From Sorangium aterium (GTDB taxonomy: Bacteria; Myxococcota_A; Polyangia; Polyangiales; Polyangiaceae): 64,000 nucleotides of DNA. Below the pieces are notes generated by a model, which was not told the origin of the DNA, did no database searches, and saw only the letters and a list, made by a program, of their open reading frames with translations. The translations under genes and the position numbers were made by a program. Location of the stretch: the NCBI RefSeq assembly GCF_028368935.1, contig NZ_JAQNDK010000001.1, positions 1,798,001 through 1,862,000 of the forward strand, given 5' to 3'. This document shows, piece after piece, positions 32,894 through 40,550 of the stretch (within the stretch, counting starts at the first letter, position 1; each line of letters begins with the position of its first letter).

Positions 32894-34150
32894 ATGAACC
32901 TCCGGTCTTACGCGACCGTCGTCGCGATGGCATGGCTGGCCGCGTGCGGCAGCGGATCGAGCGAGCCGCCTCTGCCAGAGCCATCGGGCGGATCAGGCGG
33001 TACGTCGGCGGCCGGCGCCTCGTCCAATGCAGGAGGCTCGGGCGGGAGCGCAGCACAAGCAGGCGGTGCGGGGGCGAGCGGCGGCGCTGTGCCTGTCGCG
33101 GGCTCGACCGGCGTGGCCGGAACCCCGGACGCCGGCGGCGCCGACGGCGCCGGAGCCGGTGGGGCGAGCGCGGGGGCGGGCGGCGCCGGCGCATGCCCGG
33201 CGGGCTCGACGCAGCTGTCGCCATGGCCCGGTAAGGCCGAGGTTCGCACGCTCGACAGCGAGGACGCGTTCGAGAGCGATCTGAGCGGGCTGACCTACGA
33301 GGCGCCCGGAGTGCTGTGGGCGACCAACAACCTCTCCTCCAAGCTGTTTCGGTTGCTGAAGAGCGGAGGGCGCTACGCGCCGGACACGTCCAATGGCTGG
33401 GCCTCCGGCAAACGGCTGCGTTACCCGAACGGCCAGGGCACGCCCGACGCGGAGGGAGTGACGCTCGCCGCCACGAGCGCCGCGGGCGTCTACGTGTGCG
33501 CCGAGCGCGACACGGACAATCCGTCCGTGAGCCGGCTGTCCGTGCTGCGCTACGATGTGAGGGCCGCCGGAGCGACGCTGACCGCGACTCACGAGTGGAA
33601 CCTCACCGCGCTCTTGCCCGAGGTCGACGCGAACGCGGGTCTGGAAGCTGTCACCTGGGCGGCCGACAGCTTGCTCACGGCGCACCACTTCTTCGACGAG
33701 AGCAAGGCTCGAGCTTACGTCCCGAGCGACTACGGCGAGCATGGCGCCGGCCTGTTTCTGGTGGGCGTGGAAGAGACCGGCAAGGTGTACGCTTTCGCGC
33801 TGAATCACGAGAGCGGCGCGGCCACCCTGGTGGCCAGCATCTCGACGCCGCTCGCGGGCGTGATGGGGCTCGAGCTCGACCGAGATACTGGGAGCTTGTG
33901 GGCTCACTGCGACGACACGTGCGACAACCAAGCCGCCGTGTTCGGTATCGACGACGCGCTCGGGCGCTTCGTGCTGGAGCGGCGTTTCACGCATCCGAGC
34001 GGGCTGCCGGACTCCAACAACGAAGGCATCGCGCTCGCGCCGGACGCGGAGTGCAGCGGCGGCGTCAAACCGTTCTTCTGGACCGACGACGCCGACGCCG
34101 ACGGCTTTTCGGTGCGCGAAGGCTCGCTCGCCTGCGGTTGCCTCAGGTGA
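32894..34150 (+). CDS. Lipoprotein with predicted beta-propeller-like domain
   Basis: 418 residues from ATG 32894 (MNLRSYATVVAMAWLAACGS; lipobox LAAC). The longer upstream open frame belongs to the SRAP remnant. A Gly/Ala/Ser-rich linker of about 80 residues precedes a domain with repeated blocks such as GLTYEAPGVLWATNNLSSKL, DAEGVTLA, VYVCAERDTDN, GLEAVTWAADSLLTAHHFF, VMGLELDRDTGSLWAHCDD and NNEGIALAP. These fit SdiA-regulated or phytase-like beta-propellers that bind calcium or sugar phosphates, but this is a weak guess. Two Cys near the end may form a disulfide. Probably outer-membrane anchored. Confidence 0.8.
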   Translation: MNLRSYATVVAMAWLAACGSGSSEPPLPEPSGGSGGTSAAGASSNAGGSGGSAAQAGGAGASGGAVPVAGSTGVAGTPDAGGADGAGAGGASAGAGGAGACPAGSTQLSPWPGKAEVRTLDSEDAFESDLSGLTYEAPGVLWATNNLSSKLFRLLKSGGRYAPDTSNGWASGKRLRYPNGQGTPDAEGVTLAATSAAGVYVCAERDTDNPSVSRLSVLRYDVRAAGATLTATHEWNLTALLPEVDANAGLEAVTWAADSLLTAHHFFDESKARAYVPSDYGEHGAGLFLVGVEETGKVYAFALNHESGAATLVASISTPLAGVMGLELDRDTGSLWAHCDDTCDNQAAVFGIDDALGRFVLERRFTHPSGLPDSNNEGIALAPDAECSGGVKPFFWTDDADADGFSVREGSLACGCLR

Positions 34151-34630
34151 CTGAAGACCTTGTGGTGGTAGAGCGGCAGCGCCTCGGGCGCCGGAAAGAA
34201 CGCCCCCCGAGCCCGCTCTGGAGCCCGTCGCTCGTGACGATGAGATGGGGAGTGACCGGGGCGCCCGTGCCGCTGCTCTTCCTGAGCTGGGCCGGGCCGA
34301 ACGACGCCTCCCGCGACTCCGACGACCTCCTGTGCCCCGACTGGGCCCGACAGGAGCGCACACGGTGCCCCGGTCGGATGCGCCGCCATCACGTCGCGCC
34401 TCTGTGTCGGTGCCGCGCCGGCCCCGGATAACCAGGACCGCCGTCTCATGGCCCTTACAAGCCGCGAACCGCGTCGGAGCCCCCGCCCGCGGATTGGCCC
34501 TTGCGACCGGCGCACGGAATGCTGTACCACGGAGACCGCAGTGCGTTTTCGTGGGGGGTCGCACCGGCGCGGCCCGCTCCTGGTCTATCCCGGGGACGCG
34601 ACGATACCGCACGCCCGCTGACGAGCCCTC
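34151..34630. other. Intergenic stretch, no gene seen
   Basis: This 480-bp stretch lies between the lipoprotein and the HAMP-domain gene on the same strand. I see no gene with a recognisable product and no clear terminator. The promoter of the HAMP/TerB pair is expected in its right part. Confidence 0.4.
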
Positions 34631-35410
34631 ATGACCTCACCTGCCCAGGATCGCGCCACAGCCCGCCCGGCATCCCGCCGCAAGCTGCTCCTGAACCCGC
34701 GATTCCAGCTCAAATACACAGGGCTCCTGGTCTCGGTGGTGCTCGCCGTGATGGTGGCGCTCGGACTCGTCATCTGGCAGACCGCGAGCGTCGCGAACGA
34801 ACAGGCGCGTTACGCGGCGACCCAGGCGGAGCTCGCGCTCAAGGAGGCGGCGAACAGCGCCAAGATCCTCAAGATGAGCACCGCCGCCATGGGCGGCGAC
34901 GGCGCCGAGCTCGGCAGCACCCTCGACGAGGAGCTCGAGAAGACGAACCGCGAGTACGAGCGCAACCTGGCAGAGGTCGCGAGGCGGCGCGCCGACGTCG
35001 AGGCGCTGCAAGGTCGCCTCCTCGGCATCCTCGTCGGCGGCGGCGCGTTCCTGCTCGCCGTCCTCGGCGTGCTCGGGATCTTCATCACCCAGCGCATCGT
35101 GGGGCCGGTTCACCAGATGAAGCGCCTGTGCCGCCAGGTCGGCACGACGCGGCTCACCATCGGAGAGGGGCTGCGGAAGGGCGATGAGCTCGGAGACCTG
35201 TTCGACACGTTCGTGCAGATGACCTACTCGCTCAAGGCGCTCCAGACAGGCAGGCTCGCCTCGCTCGACGCGGCCATCCAGCGGGCCGAGGCCGAGTCGG
35301 CCTCGGCCGAAGTGCTCGCGGGGCTGCGCGCGCTGCGGGCGCAGCTCTGCCTCGGCCTCAGCGAGTCCGAGACGGTGCGGCGCCGCGCTCCGAAAGGTGG
35401 TGAGTCATGA
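34631..35410 (+). CDS. HAMP-domain membrane protein
   Basis: 259 residues with two membrane helices (about 29-50, TGLLVSVVLAVMVALGLVIW, and about 131-152, GILVGGGAFLLAVLGVLGIF). They flank an 80-residue periplasmic helical segment rich in Glu/Arg that looks like a coiled coil. A HAMP linker (about 153-205; TQRIVGPVHQMKRLCRQV) and a short cytosolic helix follow. No kinase, cyclase or methyl-accepting output domain is present, so it is a truncated-style sensor that may signal through a partner. The TerB-like gene starts 26 nt after its stop and is a good candidate partner. Confidence 0.82.
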   Translation: MTSPAQDRATARPASRRKLLLNPRFQLKYTGLLVSVVLAVMVALGLVIWQTASVANEQARYAATQAELALKEAANSAKILKMSTAAMGGDGAELGSTLDEELEKTNREYERNLAEVARRRADVEALQGRLLGILVGGGAFLLAVLGVLGIFITQRIVGPVHQMKRLCRQVGTTRLTIGEGLRKGDELGDLFDTFVQMTYSLKALQTGRLASLDAAIQRAEAESASAEVLAGLRALRAQLCLGLSESETVRRRAPKGGES

Positions 35411-35435
35411 GGCGAATCGCCGAGGCGGAGGCGAC

Positions 35436-35894
35436 ATGAAGCCTCCCGAGCTGATCCAGCAGGCGGCCGGCTTGCTCCGAGCCCGCTTCGATCTCAACGA
35501 GTACAACCCGACCCCGATCGTCGACCTCGGCGCGCTCGTGGCGAACGCCGACGGCACCGTCGACGCCGAGGAGATCGACGCCCTGCGGCAGCTGATCGAG
35601 CCGATGCTGGGCGCCCAGCTCAACGCCGAGCTCGTCCGCTACCTCATCGAGGCGAGCCTGAAGGTGATCGCGGCGGCGGGCGTCGAGCCCCGGGTGCGCC
35701 TGCTCGCGGAGATCCTCATGGACTGCGACGCGGTGGAGGAGGGCATCCTCATCGCGCTGGCGGTCGCCCACGCGAGCGAGGGGATCTCCGACGCGGAGCG
35801 CGCGGTCATCGAGCTGCTCGCCCGCGCGGCCGAGCTCCCCGCGCGCCGGCTCGATCAGCTGAACGAGCAGGTCCGGGCGGCGTTCGCCGCCTGA
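35436..35894 (+). CDS. TerB-like domain protein
   Basis: 152 residues from ATG 35436 (MKPPELIQQAAGLLRARF), which has GGAG a few bases upstream; an earlier GTG start overlaps the previous gene. The helical domain has the TerB-like acidic pattern: LGALVANADGTVDAEEIDAL and a second copy-like EGILIALAVAHASEGISDAE. These D-x-D/T-E motifs resemble metal-binding sites of the tellurite-resistance TerB family. TerB domains are often tied to membrane stress-response complexes, in keeping with the upstream HAMP membrane protein in the same operon. Cytosolic; role unproven. Confidence 0.85.
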   Translation: MKPPELIQQAAGLLRARFDLNEYNPTPIVDLGALVANADGTVDAEEIDALRQLIEPMLGAQLNAELVRYLIEASLKVIAAAGVEPRVRLLAEILMDCDAVEEGILIALAVAHASEGISDAERAVIELLARAAELPARRLDQLNEQVRAAFAA

Positions 35895-35942
35895 CGGCGG
35901 CATCCGCCGAGGGAAAAAGGCCTTGGAAGACCGTGCGCGGCG

Positions 35943-37556
35943 TCAGCCCTCTTCCTTGGTCGCGAGCAGCCGCGAGAGGCGATCGCCCTCGATGCGGACG
36001 GCGATGACCTTCTCCCGGTCGAAGACCACCGCGCCCGGGGCCGCGCCGCGCGGCTTGCGCACGTAGCGGCGCTGGACGTAGCTCACCTCGCATACCGCCT
36101 CGCCGCGCGCGTCGCTGAAGTGCGCCGCGAGGGTCGCGGCGTCCACGAGCACGTCCGCCGGGCAGCTCGCCCCCTTCGCGAGCGGCACGACGACGTGCGA
36201 GCCCGTGACGCCCTTCGCATGAAGCCAGAGGTCGTGCGGGCGCGCGTGCTTCGTCGTCAGCGCGTCGTTGTCCTCGGCGCCTCGGCCGACGAGGATCGCG
36301 GCGCCGGACGCGCTGCGGTAGGCGTGGAACGGCCGCCTCGGCGCGGGCCGCCCCGCCCCGGGGGCGCGGGCGCCGGACGTCCCGGGCTCGCCGGCGCCCG
36401 CGAGCTCCGCGCGCGAGACGCCGAGGGAGCGGGCGCGCTGCGCGAGCGGATCGAGCGACTCGGGCCGCGCCTCCGCCGCGGCGACGTCCGCCTCGAGCGC
36501 GGCGATCGCCGAGAGGGCGCGCTCGGTCTCGGCGAGGCGCGCGCGCATCACCGCCTCGCCGCGCTGGTAGCGCCGCGCCTTGGCGAAGAAGACCTCGGCC
36601 TGCGCCTTGGCGGGGCGCGACGGGTCGAGCGCGACCTCGATCTTGCCGCCGGTCTCCCAGTCGTCGAGGAGCGCCTTCGCGGCGCCCCGCGGCACGCGGG
36701 CGGCCTGCGCGAGCAGGAGCTGCCCCGTCTTCTGCAGGCGCGCGACGCTGCCCAGCCGCCCGAGATCGCCGCGCACCGCCTCGGCCCTGCGCTCGAGCGC
36801 CGCGCGCCGCGCCTTCACGGCGCGCGCGAGCGCCGCCTTCTCCTGCCCGGCGGCCGCATCGTCGCTCGCCTCGACCAGCGCCGCGCCGGCGGCCAGGGGA
36901 TCCGCCGGGTAGGCGATCGCCGCCGGCGGGGCGCCCCCCTGAGGCGGCCAGCGGAGGATCAGGTGGCCGGCGGCGTCGAGCAGGCGCGCCTCGCCGCGGC
37001 GTCCTGGGGCGAGTTCCAGCCGCGCCCCCGGGGACGATCCCAACCTGGGTGGGGGTACCACCGGCCCCAACCCGGGTTCGGCCGCGGCCAACCCCAACCC
37101 GGGTTCGGGAACTGCCGCCGGCACCAACCCGGGTTCGGCCGCGGCCAACCCCAACCCGGGTTCGGGTGCGGCCACCTCCAACCTGGGTGCGGCCTCCGCA
37201 CTCCCTCGGTCATTTTCCACCATGACCGCATCGCCACCCCCCGCGACGACCACGATCCCGTCGCTCCGCACCTCGATCGCCAGCACGCGGCGGCCGACCA
37301 GGTGCGCCCTCATGGCGGCGACGAGCGGGTGCGACGCGCCGGCGCGGAGCCGGGGCAGCCTCGGCAGGATCCCTGCCCCCGCCACGCGTGGTCCGATGCC
37401 GGCGCCGAGCACGCGCCGCGTCCCGTCGTAGACGGCGAGCGCGACGAGCCCCGTCGCCGGGTTCGCGTGCGCCGCGTCGATCCGCGCCCCCACGCATCGC
37501 GCGAGCGCCTCGGCGAGCGCCCCGCCCTGCGCCGCGCTCCCCGGGTGGTCCTCCAT
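35943..37556 (-). CDS. NFACT-family protein (RqcH/Tae2-like) with repeat insertion
   Basis: 537 residues from ATG 37556 (MEDHPGSAAQGGALAEALAR). The C-terminal NFACT-R domain is clear (about 420-537: FHAYRSASGAAILVGRGAED, NDALTTKHARPHDLWLHAKG, SYVQRRYVRKP). The centre (about 245-400) is a helical coiled-coil arm as in RqcH. RqcH/Tae2 proteins bind stalled large ribosomal subunits and add C-terminal Ala tails. The N-terminal NFACT-N part is divergent: I cannot find the DR motif needed for tRNA-directed tailing. Between it and the middle lies a Pro-Glu-Pro-Gly-Leu repeat insert (nt 37040-37192). Two paralogous lipoprotein genes lie directly upstream, the nearer ending 16 nt before this start. 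Confidence 0.85.
   Translation of the reverse strand: MEDHPGSAAQGGALAEALARCVGARIDAAHANPATGLVALAVYDGTRRVLGAGIGPRVAGAGILPRLPRLRAGASHPLVAAMRAHLVGRRVLAIEVRSDGIVVVAGGGDAVMVENDRGSAEAAPRLEVAAPEPGLGLAAAEPGLVPAAVPEPGLGLAAAEPGLGPVVPPPRLGSSPGARLELAPGRRGEARLLDAAGHLILRWPPQGGAPPAAIAYPADPLAAGAALVEASDDAAAGQEKAALARAVKARRAALERRAEAVRGDLGRLGSVARLQKTGQLLLAQAARVPRGAAKALLDDWETGGKIEVALDPSRPAKAQAEVFFAKARRYQRGEAVMRARLAETERALSAIAALEADVAAAEARPESLDPLAQRARSLGVSRAELAGAGEPGTSGARAPGAGRPAPRRPFHAYRSASGAAILVGRGAEDNDALTTKHARPHDLWLHAKGVTGSHVVVPLAKGASCPADVLVDAATLAAHFSDARGEAVCEVSYVQRRYVRKPRGAAPGAVVFDREKVIAVRIEGDRLSRLLATKEEG
37040..37192. repeat. In-frame palindrome-bearing repeats inside the NFACT gene
   Basis: At least five copies of a unit centred on caacccgggttcg (or caacctgggtg) alternate with gccgcggccaacccc spacers, and a larger period of 57 bp is visible. 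The aacccgggtt core is a perfect palindrome. On the coding (minus) strand they encode repeated PEPGLGLAAAEPGL blocks, without breaking the frame. Confidence 0.85.
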
Positions 37557-37572
37557 GGCGAACGCGGCTCGT

Positions 37573-38406
37573 TCAGCGCAACGCTTCGAAGTACGGCCCG
37601 CAGCAGCGCAGCCCGAGCTCGCACGCCGCGCCGCGGTCCTCGCACGAGGCCACCTCTTCACCGTTGACGAAGCAGGAGCAGACGGTCCTGCCGGCACCCT
37701 GGGCGCGGCACTCGGCCGCGACGACGAAGCCCTGGCACGCTCCCTTGCAACTGCAGGCCCTGTCGCGATCGCCGGCGCACTCGATCCCCGGGCAGCCGTC
37801 GCCGTTCGCGCACACGTCGTACTCGTCCAGGAACCGCTGGCACCGGGGCCCGACGACGTCGCAGTCGAACCTGCCGTTCGTCAGGCAGTCGAAGAACGGG
37901 ATGAGCAGATCGTTGCACTGGGGCGCCTGGGCCAGCTCCGTGTCACACATCGTCCCGCAGCCGCCCGGCTCCGACGCTCCACACGTCTCCGCGTAACGCT
38001 CGCAGAAGCGCACGCACGCCGACCAGGCCTCGCCGCCGCCCGCCCCGCTGGAGGCGCTCCCTGTCCCCGACGTGGCCATCCAGGTCGCGCTGGTGCTGAC
38101 CGCGCTGGAGCCGCTCCCGCCGATGCCGCCCCCACCGGTGCCCACCCCGGTGGAACCGCCCACGCCGACGGTCACCCCGGTGGAACCGCCCACGCCGGAG
38201 CCGCCTACGCCGGCGCTCACCGAGACCGCACCCGTGCTGACCGCGCTGGAGCCGAACGCGCCCGTGCTGATGGCGCTGGAGCTCGTCGCCCCGGCGCCTC
38301 CCGACCCGTCGGGCATCCCATCGACGACGACGTTGCCACCGCACGCGCTCCCCCACGCCAGGGCGGTAAGCGCAGCGGTACGCATCCTGAGCATCGTCAT
38401 TCCCAT
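37573..38406 (-). CDS. Cys-rich lipoprotein, tandem paralogue A
   Basis: 277 residues from ATG 38406 (MGMTMLRMRTAALTALAWGS, lipobox GSAC). A long Gly/Ser/Thr/Val linker (about 25-125) precedes a domain of about 150 residues with roughly 20 cysteines: WSACVRFCERYAETC, CDVVGPRCQRFLDEYDVC, CSCKGACQGF, CSCFVNGEEVASCED and CELGLRCCGPYF. The cysteines are paired at regular spacing, as in disulfide-stabilised extracellular domains. It is about half identical to the next upstream gene, and the two share near-identical leader and upstream DNA, so they arose by tandem duplication. Function unknown; outer surface expected. Confidence 0.85.
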   Translation of the reverse strand: MGMTMLRMRTAALTALAWGSACGGNVVVDGMPDGSGGAGATSSSAISTGAFGSSAVSTGAVSVSAGVGGSGVGGSTGVTVGVGGSTGVGTGGGGIGGSGSSAVSTSATWMATSGTGSASSGAGGGEAWSACVRFCERYAETCGASEPGGCGTMCDTELAQAPQCNDLLIPFFDCLTNGRFDCDVVGPRCQRFLDEYDVCANGDGCPGIECAGDRDRACSCKGACQGFVVAAECRAQGAGRTVCSCFVNGEEVASCEDRGAACELGLRCCGPYFEALR

Positions 38407-38554
38407 GGACAGCGAGAATACCCCAGGTGCGCGCCCGGGCGCGAGCGCCGCGTCGATCCGCGCCCCCCGCAGCGCGCGATCGTCTCGGCGAGCGCTCCGC
38501 CCTGCGCCGCGCTCCCCGGCTGGTCCCCCATGGCGAACGCCGCGCGGGCGTCCC

Positions 38555-39292
38555 TCAGCGAAACTCGTCGAAGAACGGCTCGCAACAGCCATGGGCGAGC
38601 TCGCACGCCGGGCCGACATCCTGGCACGTGGCCAGCTCCTTGCCGTTGACGAAGCAGGAGCAGACGAACCCGTCGCGCATGTCGGGGTGGCACTCGACCC
38701 TCAACGACGCGTTCGGGCACGAGCCATTGCAGAAGCAGGCCCGGTTGAAATCGGTGAAGCACTCGAGCGGCGAGCAGCGGCCGTTGCCCCGGCACTCATC
38801 GTACTTGGCCAGGAACGGCTGGCAGCGCTCCAGGGCGAAGTCGCAGTCGACGCCGCCGTTCGTCGCGCAGTCGAAGAACTGGGAAAGCAGGTAGTTGCAC
38901 TGGGGCGCCTCGCCCAGATACTGCTTACAGAACCCCTCGCACTGACCCGGCTCCACCTGCTCGCAGGTATCCGTATAGGTCTCGCAGAACTTCATGCACA
39001 TCGCCCAGGAATCGCCGCCGCCCGCCCCGGTGGAGGCGCTCCCTGTCCCTGACGTGGCGGTCGCGCTGGTGCTGACCGCGCTGGAGCCGCCAACGCCGGC
39101 GCCGACCGCGGTGGAGCCGCCCACGCCGACGCTGACCGCGAGCGCGCCCGTGCTGACCGCGCTGGAGCTCGTCGCCCCGGCGCCTCCCGATCCGTCGGGC
39201 ATCCCGTCGACCACCACGTTTCCACCGCAAGCGCTTCCCCAGGCCAGGGCGGCGAGCGCAGCGGCGCGCATCCTGAGCAGCGGCATTCCCAT
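38555..39292 (-). CDS. Cys-rich lipoprotein, tandem paralogue B
   Basis: 245 residues. MGMPLLRMRAAALAALAWGS with lipobox GSAC and the following GGNVVVDGMPDGSGGAGATS are almost identical to paralogue A, then the linker is shorter. The Cys-rich domain keeps the same pattern (CMKFCETYTDTC, CDFALERCQPFLAKYDEC, CFCNGSCPNA, CSCFVNGKELATCQD, CELAHGCCEPFF). The high identity of leader and upstream DNA against a more diverged mature domain suggests either gene conversion of the 5' part or diversifying change of the exposed part. It is divergent from the SUMF1-like gene. Confidence 0.86.
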   Translation of the reverse strand: MGMPLLRMRAAALAALAWGSACGGNVVVDGMPDGSGGAGATSSSAVSTGALAVSVGVGGSTAVGAGVGGSSAVSTSATATSGTGSASTGAGGGDSWAMCMKFCETYTDTCEQVEPGQCEGFCKQYLGEAPQCNYLLSQFFDCATNGGVDCDFALERCQPFLAKYDECRGNGRCSPLECFTDFNRACFCNGSCPNASLRVECHPDMRDGFVCSCFVNGKELATCQDVGPACELAHGCCEPFFDEFR

Positions 39293-39417
39293 GGGCCGCG
39301 AGAATAGCCCAGGTGCGCGCCCGAGCGCGAGCGCGGCACAGGCGCGACGGGCGGATCGAGGCGAGCCGCCGCGCGGCCTCTCGTCCGCCGCGCCGCTTTG
39401 CGATAGAGACCCGCCGC

Positions 39418-40161
39418 GTGCTCCTCGACCTCCTGCTCGCCCCGCTGCTCGCCCAGGCTGACGCGCCGCCCCGGCCCGGACCCGCCGCGTCCTGCCCGTC
39501 CGACATGGTGCTCGTCGAGGGCACCCACGCCGAGAACGTGCAGCGGATCTGCACGAGCTACCGCGGCGGCCACTGCTTCGACTTCTTCCCCGGCCTGTTC
39601 GCCGCCGAGCCGCGCTTCACGCCGGTGCGCACGTGCATGGACCGCCACGAGTGGCCGAACCGGGCCGGCGCGCTGCCGGTCGTGATGCTCCGCTTCATCG
39701 AGGCCGAGCGGGAGTGCGCCGCCGTCGGCAAGCGCCTCTGCACCGAGTTCGAGTGGGAGCTCGCGTGCGAGGGGCCGTCCGCGCTCCCCTTCCCCTACGG
39801 CCACGCGCACGATCCGGCCGCCTGCAACGTGAGCAAGCCGTACCGAGGGATCAGCGAGCGGCGGCTCGCGTCCGACGACCCGGCGGTGCGGGCCGCCGAG
39901 ACACAGCGGCTCTGGCAGGGAGAGCCGACGGGCTCGTATCCGGCGTGCGTGAGCCCGTACGGCGTCGTCGACATGGTCGGCAACGTCGAAGAGTGGGTGT
40001 CGACCTCGCGCCCCGAGTGGCCACACCGCTCGTCGCTGAAGGGCGGCTACTGGTCCAAGCCGTGGGCCGGGTGCCGGGGGACCAACGACTCGCATGGACC
40101 GATGTTCCGGTTCTACGAGATCGGGTTTCGCTGCTGCAAGGATCCGCGGCCGGGGCCGTAG
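39418..40161 (+). CDS. SUMF1/formylglycine-generating-enzyme-like secreted protein
   Basis: 247 residues from GTG 39418 (VLLDLLLAPLLAQADAPPRP, a short signal peptide). An ATG further upstream at 39313 would add an Arg-rich segment that looks non-coding. The domain has FGE-sulfatase-type motifs: CPSDMVLVEGTH, CMDRHEWPN, AVGKRLCTEFEWELACEG, YGVVDMVGNVEEWV, LKGGYWSKPW and IGFRCCKD. True formylglycine generators need a pair of copper-binding Cys near the C-terminus; only the CC of FRCC is present, so catalysis is doubtful. Many myxobacterial SUMF1 proteins are surface or iron-related binding proteins. It shares a divergent promoter region with lipoprotein B. Confidence 0.82.
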   Translation: MLLDLLLAPLLAQADAPPRPGPAASCPSDMVLVEGTHAENVQRICTSYRGGHCFDFFPGLFAAEPRFTPVRTCMDRHEWPNRAGALPVVMLRFIEAERECAAVGKRLCTEFEWELACEGPSALPFPYGHAHDPAACNVSKPYRGISERRLASDDPAVRAAETQRLWQGEPTGSYPACVSPYGVVDMVGNVEEWVSTSRPEWPHRSSLKGGYWSKPWAGCRGTNDSHGPMFRFYEIGFRCCKDPRPGP

Positions 40162-40380
40162 CACAGGGTCCCCCGAGGGCGAACCGGCGAGAGGATCGGT
40201 CACCGATTGCACGGAGCGGAGAAGACCGGAATGCCAGGTGATCCTCGATCGGAGCCCCGTTTGCCGTGGAGCGAACGCGGCCCCATGGATGCAGGGATAT
40301 GTGGCGTACTGGCTGCACCGTGGGAGCACATGGCGCCTGATGTGGACAACTGGCCCCATCGCAGGTTGTTGTGCTTGAGG

Positions 40381-40432
40381 TGAAATGTTCGACGGATCTG
40401 CGGGTGCTCTCCGGCCGCAGACGAACATTTCA
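40381..40432. promoter_or_regulatory. Bipartite inverted repeat upstream of the expansin gene
   Basis: TGAAATGTTCG (40381-40391) pairs with CGAACATTTCA (40422-40432), and the inner TCTGCGG (40397-40403) with CCGCAGA (40415-40421). The outer 11-bp arms are AT-rich for this genome. It may be a terminator of the SUMF1-like gene 220 bp upstream or a regulatory site for the expansin gene. Confidence 0.55.
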
Positions 40433-40457
40433 GAGTGATTGTCTCCCAAAACGATCT

Positions 40458-40491
40458 GATTGACCATCAGGCGATGGCCAGATGATCAATC
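40458..40491. promoter_or_regulatory. Operator-like 11-bp inverted repeat
   Basis: GATTGACCATC (40458-40468) and GATGATCAATC (40481-40491) are inverted copies with one mismatch and a 12-bp spacer. The site lies 60 bp before the expansin start, a fit for a regulator-binding site. Confidence 0.4.
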
Positions 40492-40550
40492 CGTGTCTAT
40501 TACATCGCCAGGTGCGCCGCCTCGGCGCCCCGATGACTTGGAGAGTCAGG

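Larger units (their letters stand above)
40162..40550. other. Upstream region of the expansin gene, rich in palindromes
   Basis: This 389-bp region holds two inverted repeats listed separately (40381-40432 and 40458-40491) and a lower-GC segment (tgattgtctcccaaaacgat) that may be a promoter. No gene seen. Confidence 0.45.

Noticed and set aside
32555-34150. A 531-residue SRAP-lipoprotein fusion
   Set aside because: The lipoprotein has its own signal peptide start at 32894, and the SRAP part lacks its catalytic N-terminus. The joint frame is accidental.
39418-40161. Active formylglycine-generating enzyme with a sulfatase partner
   Set aside because: The paired catalytic cysteines are not convincingly present and no sulfatase gene lies nearby, so only the fold is claimed.
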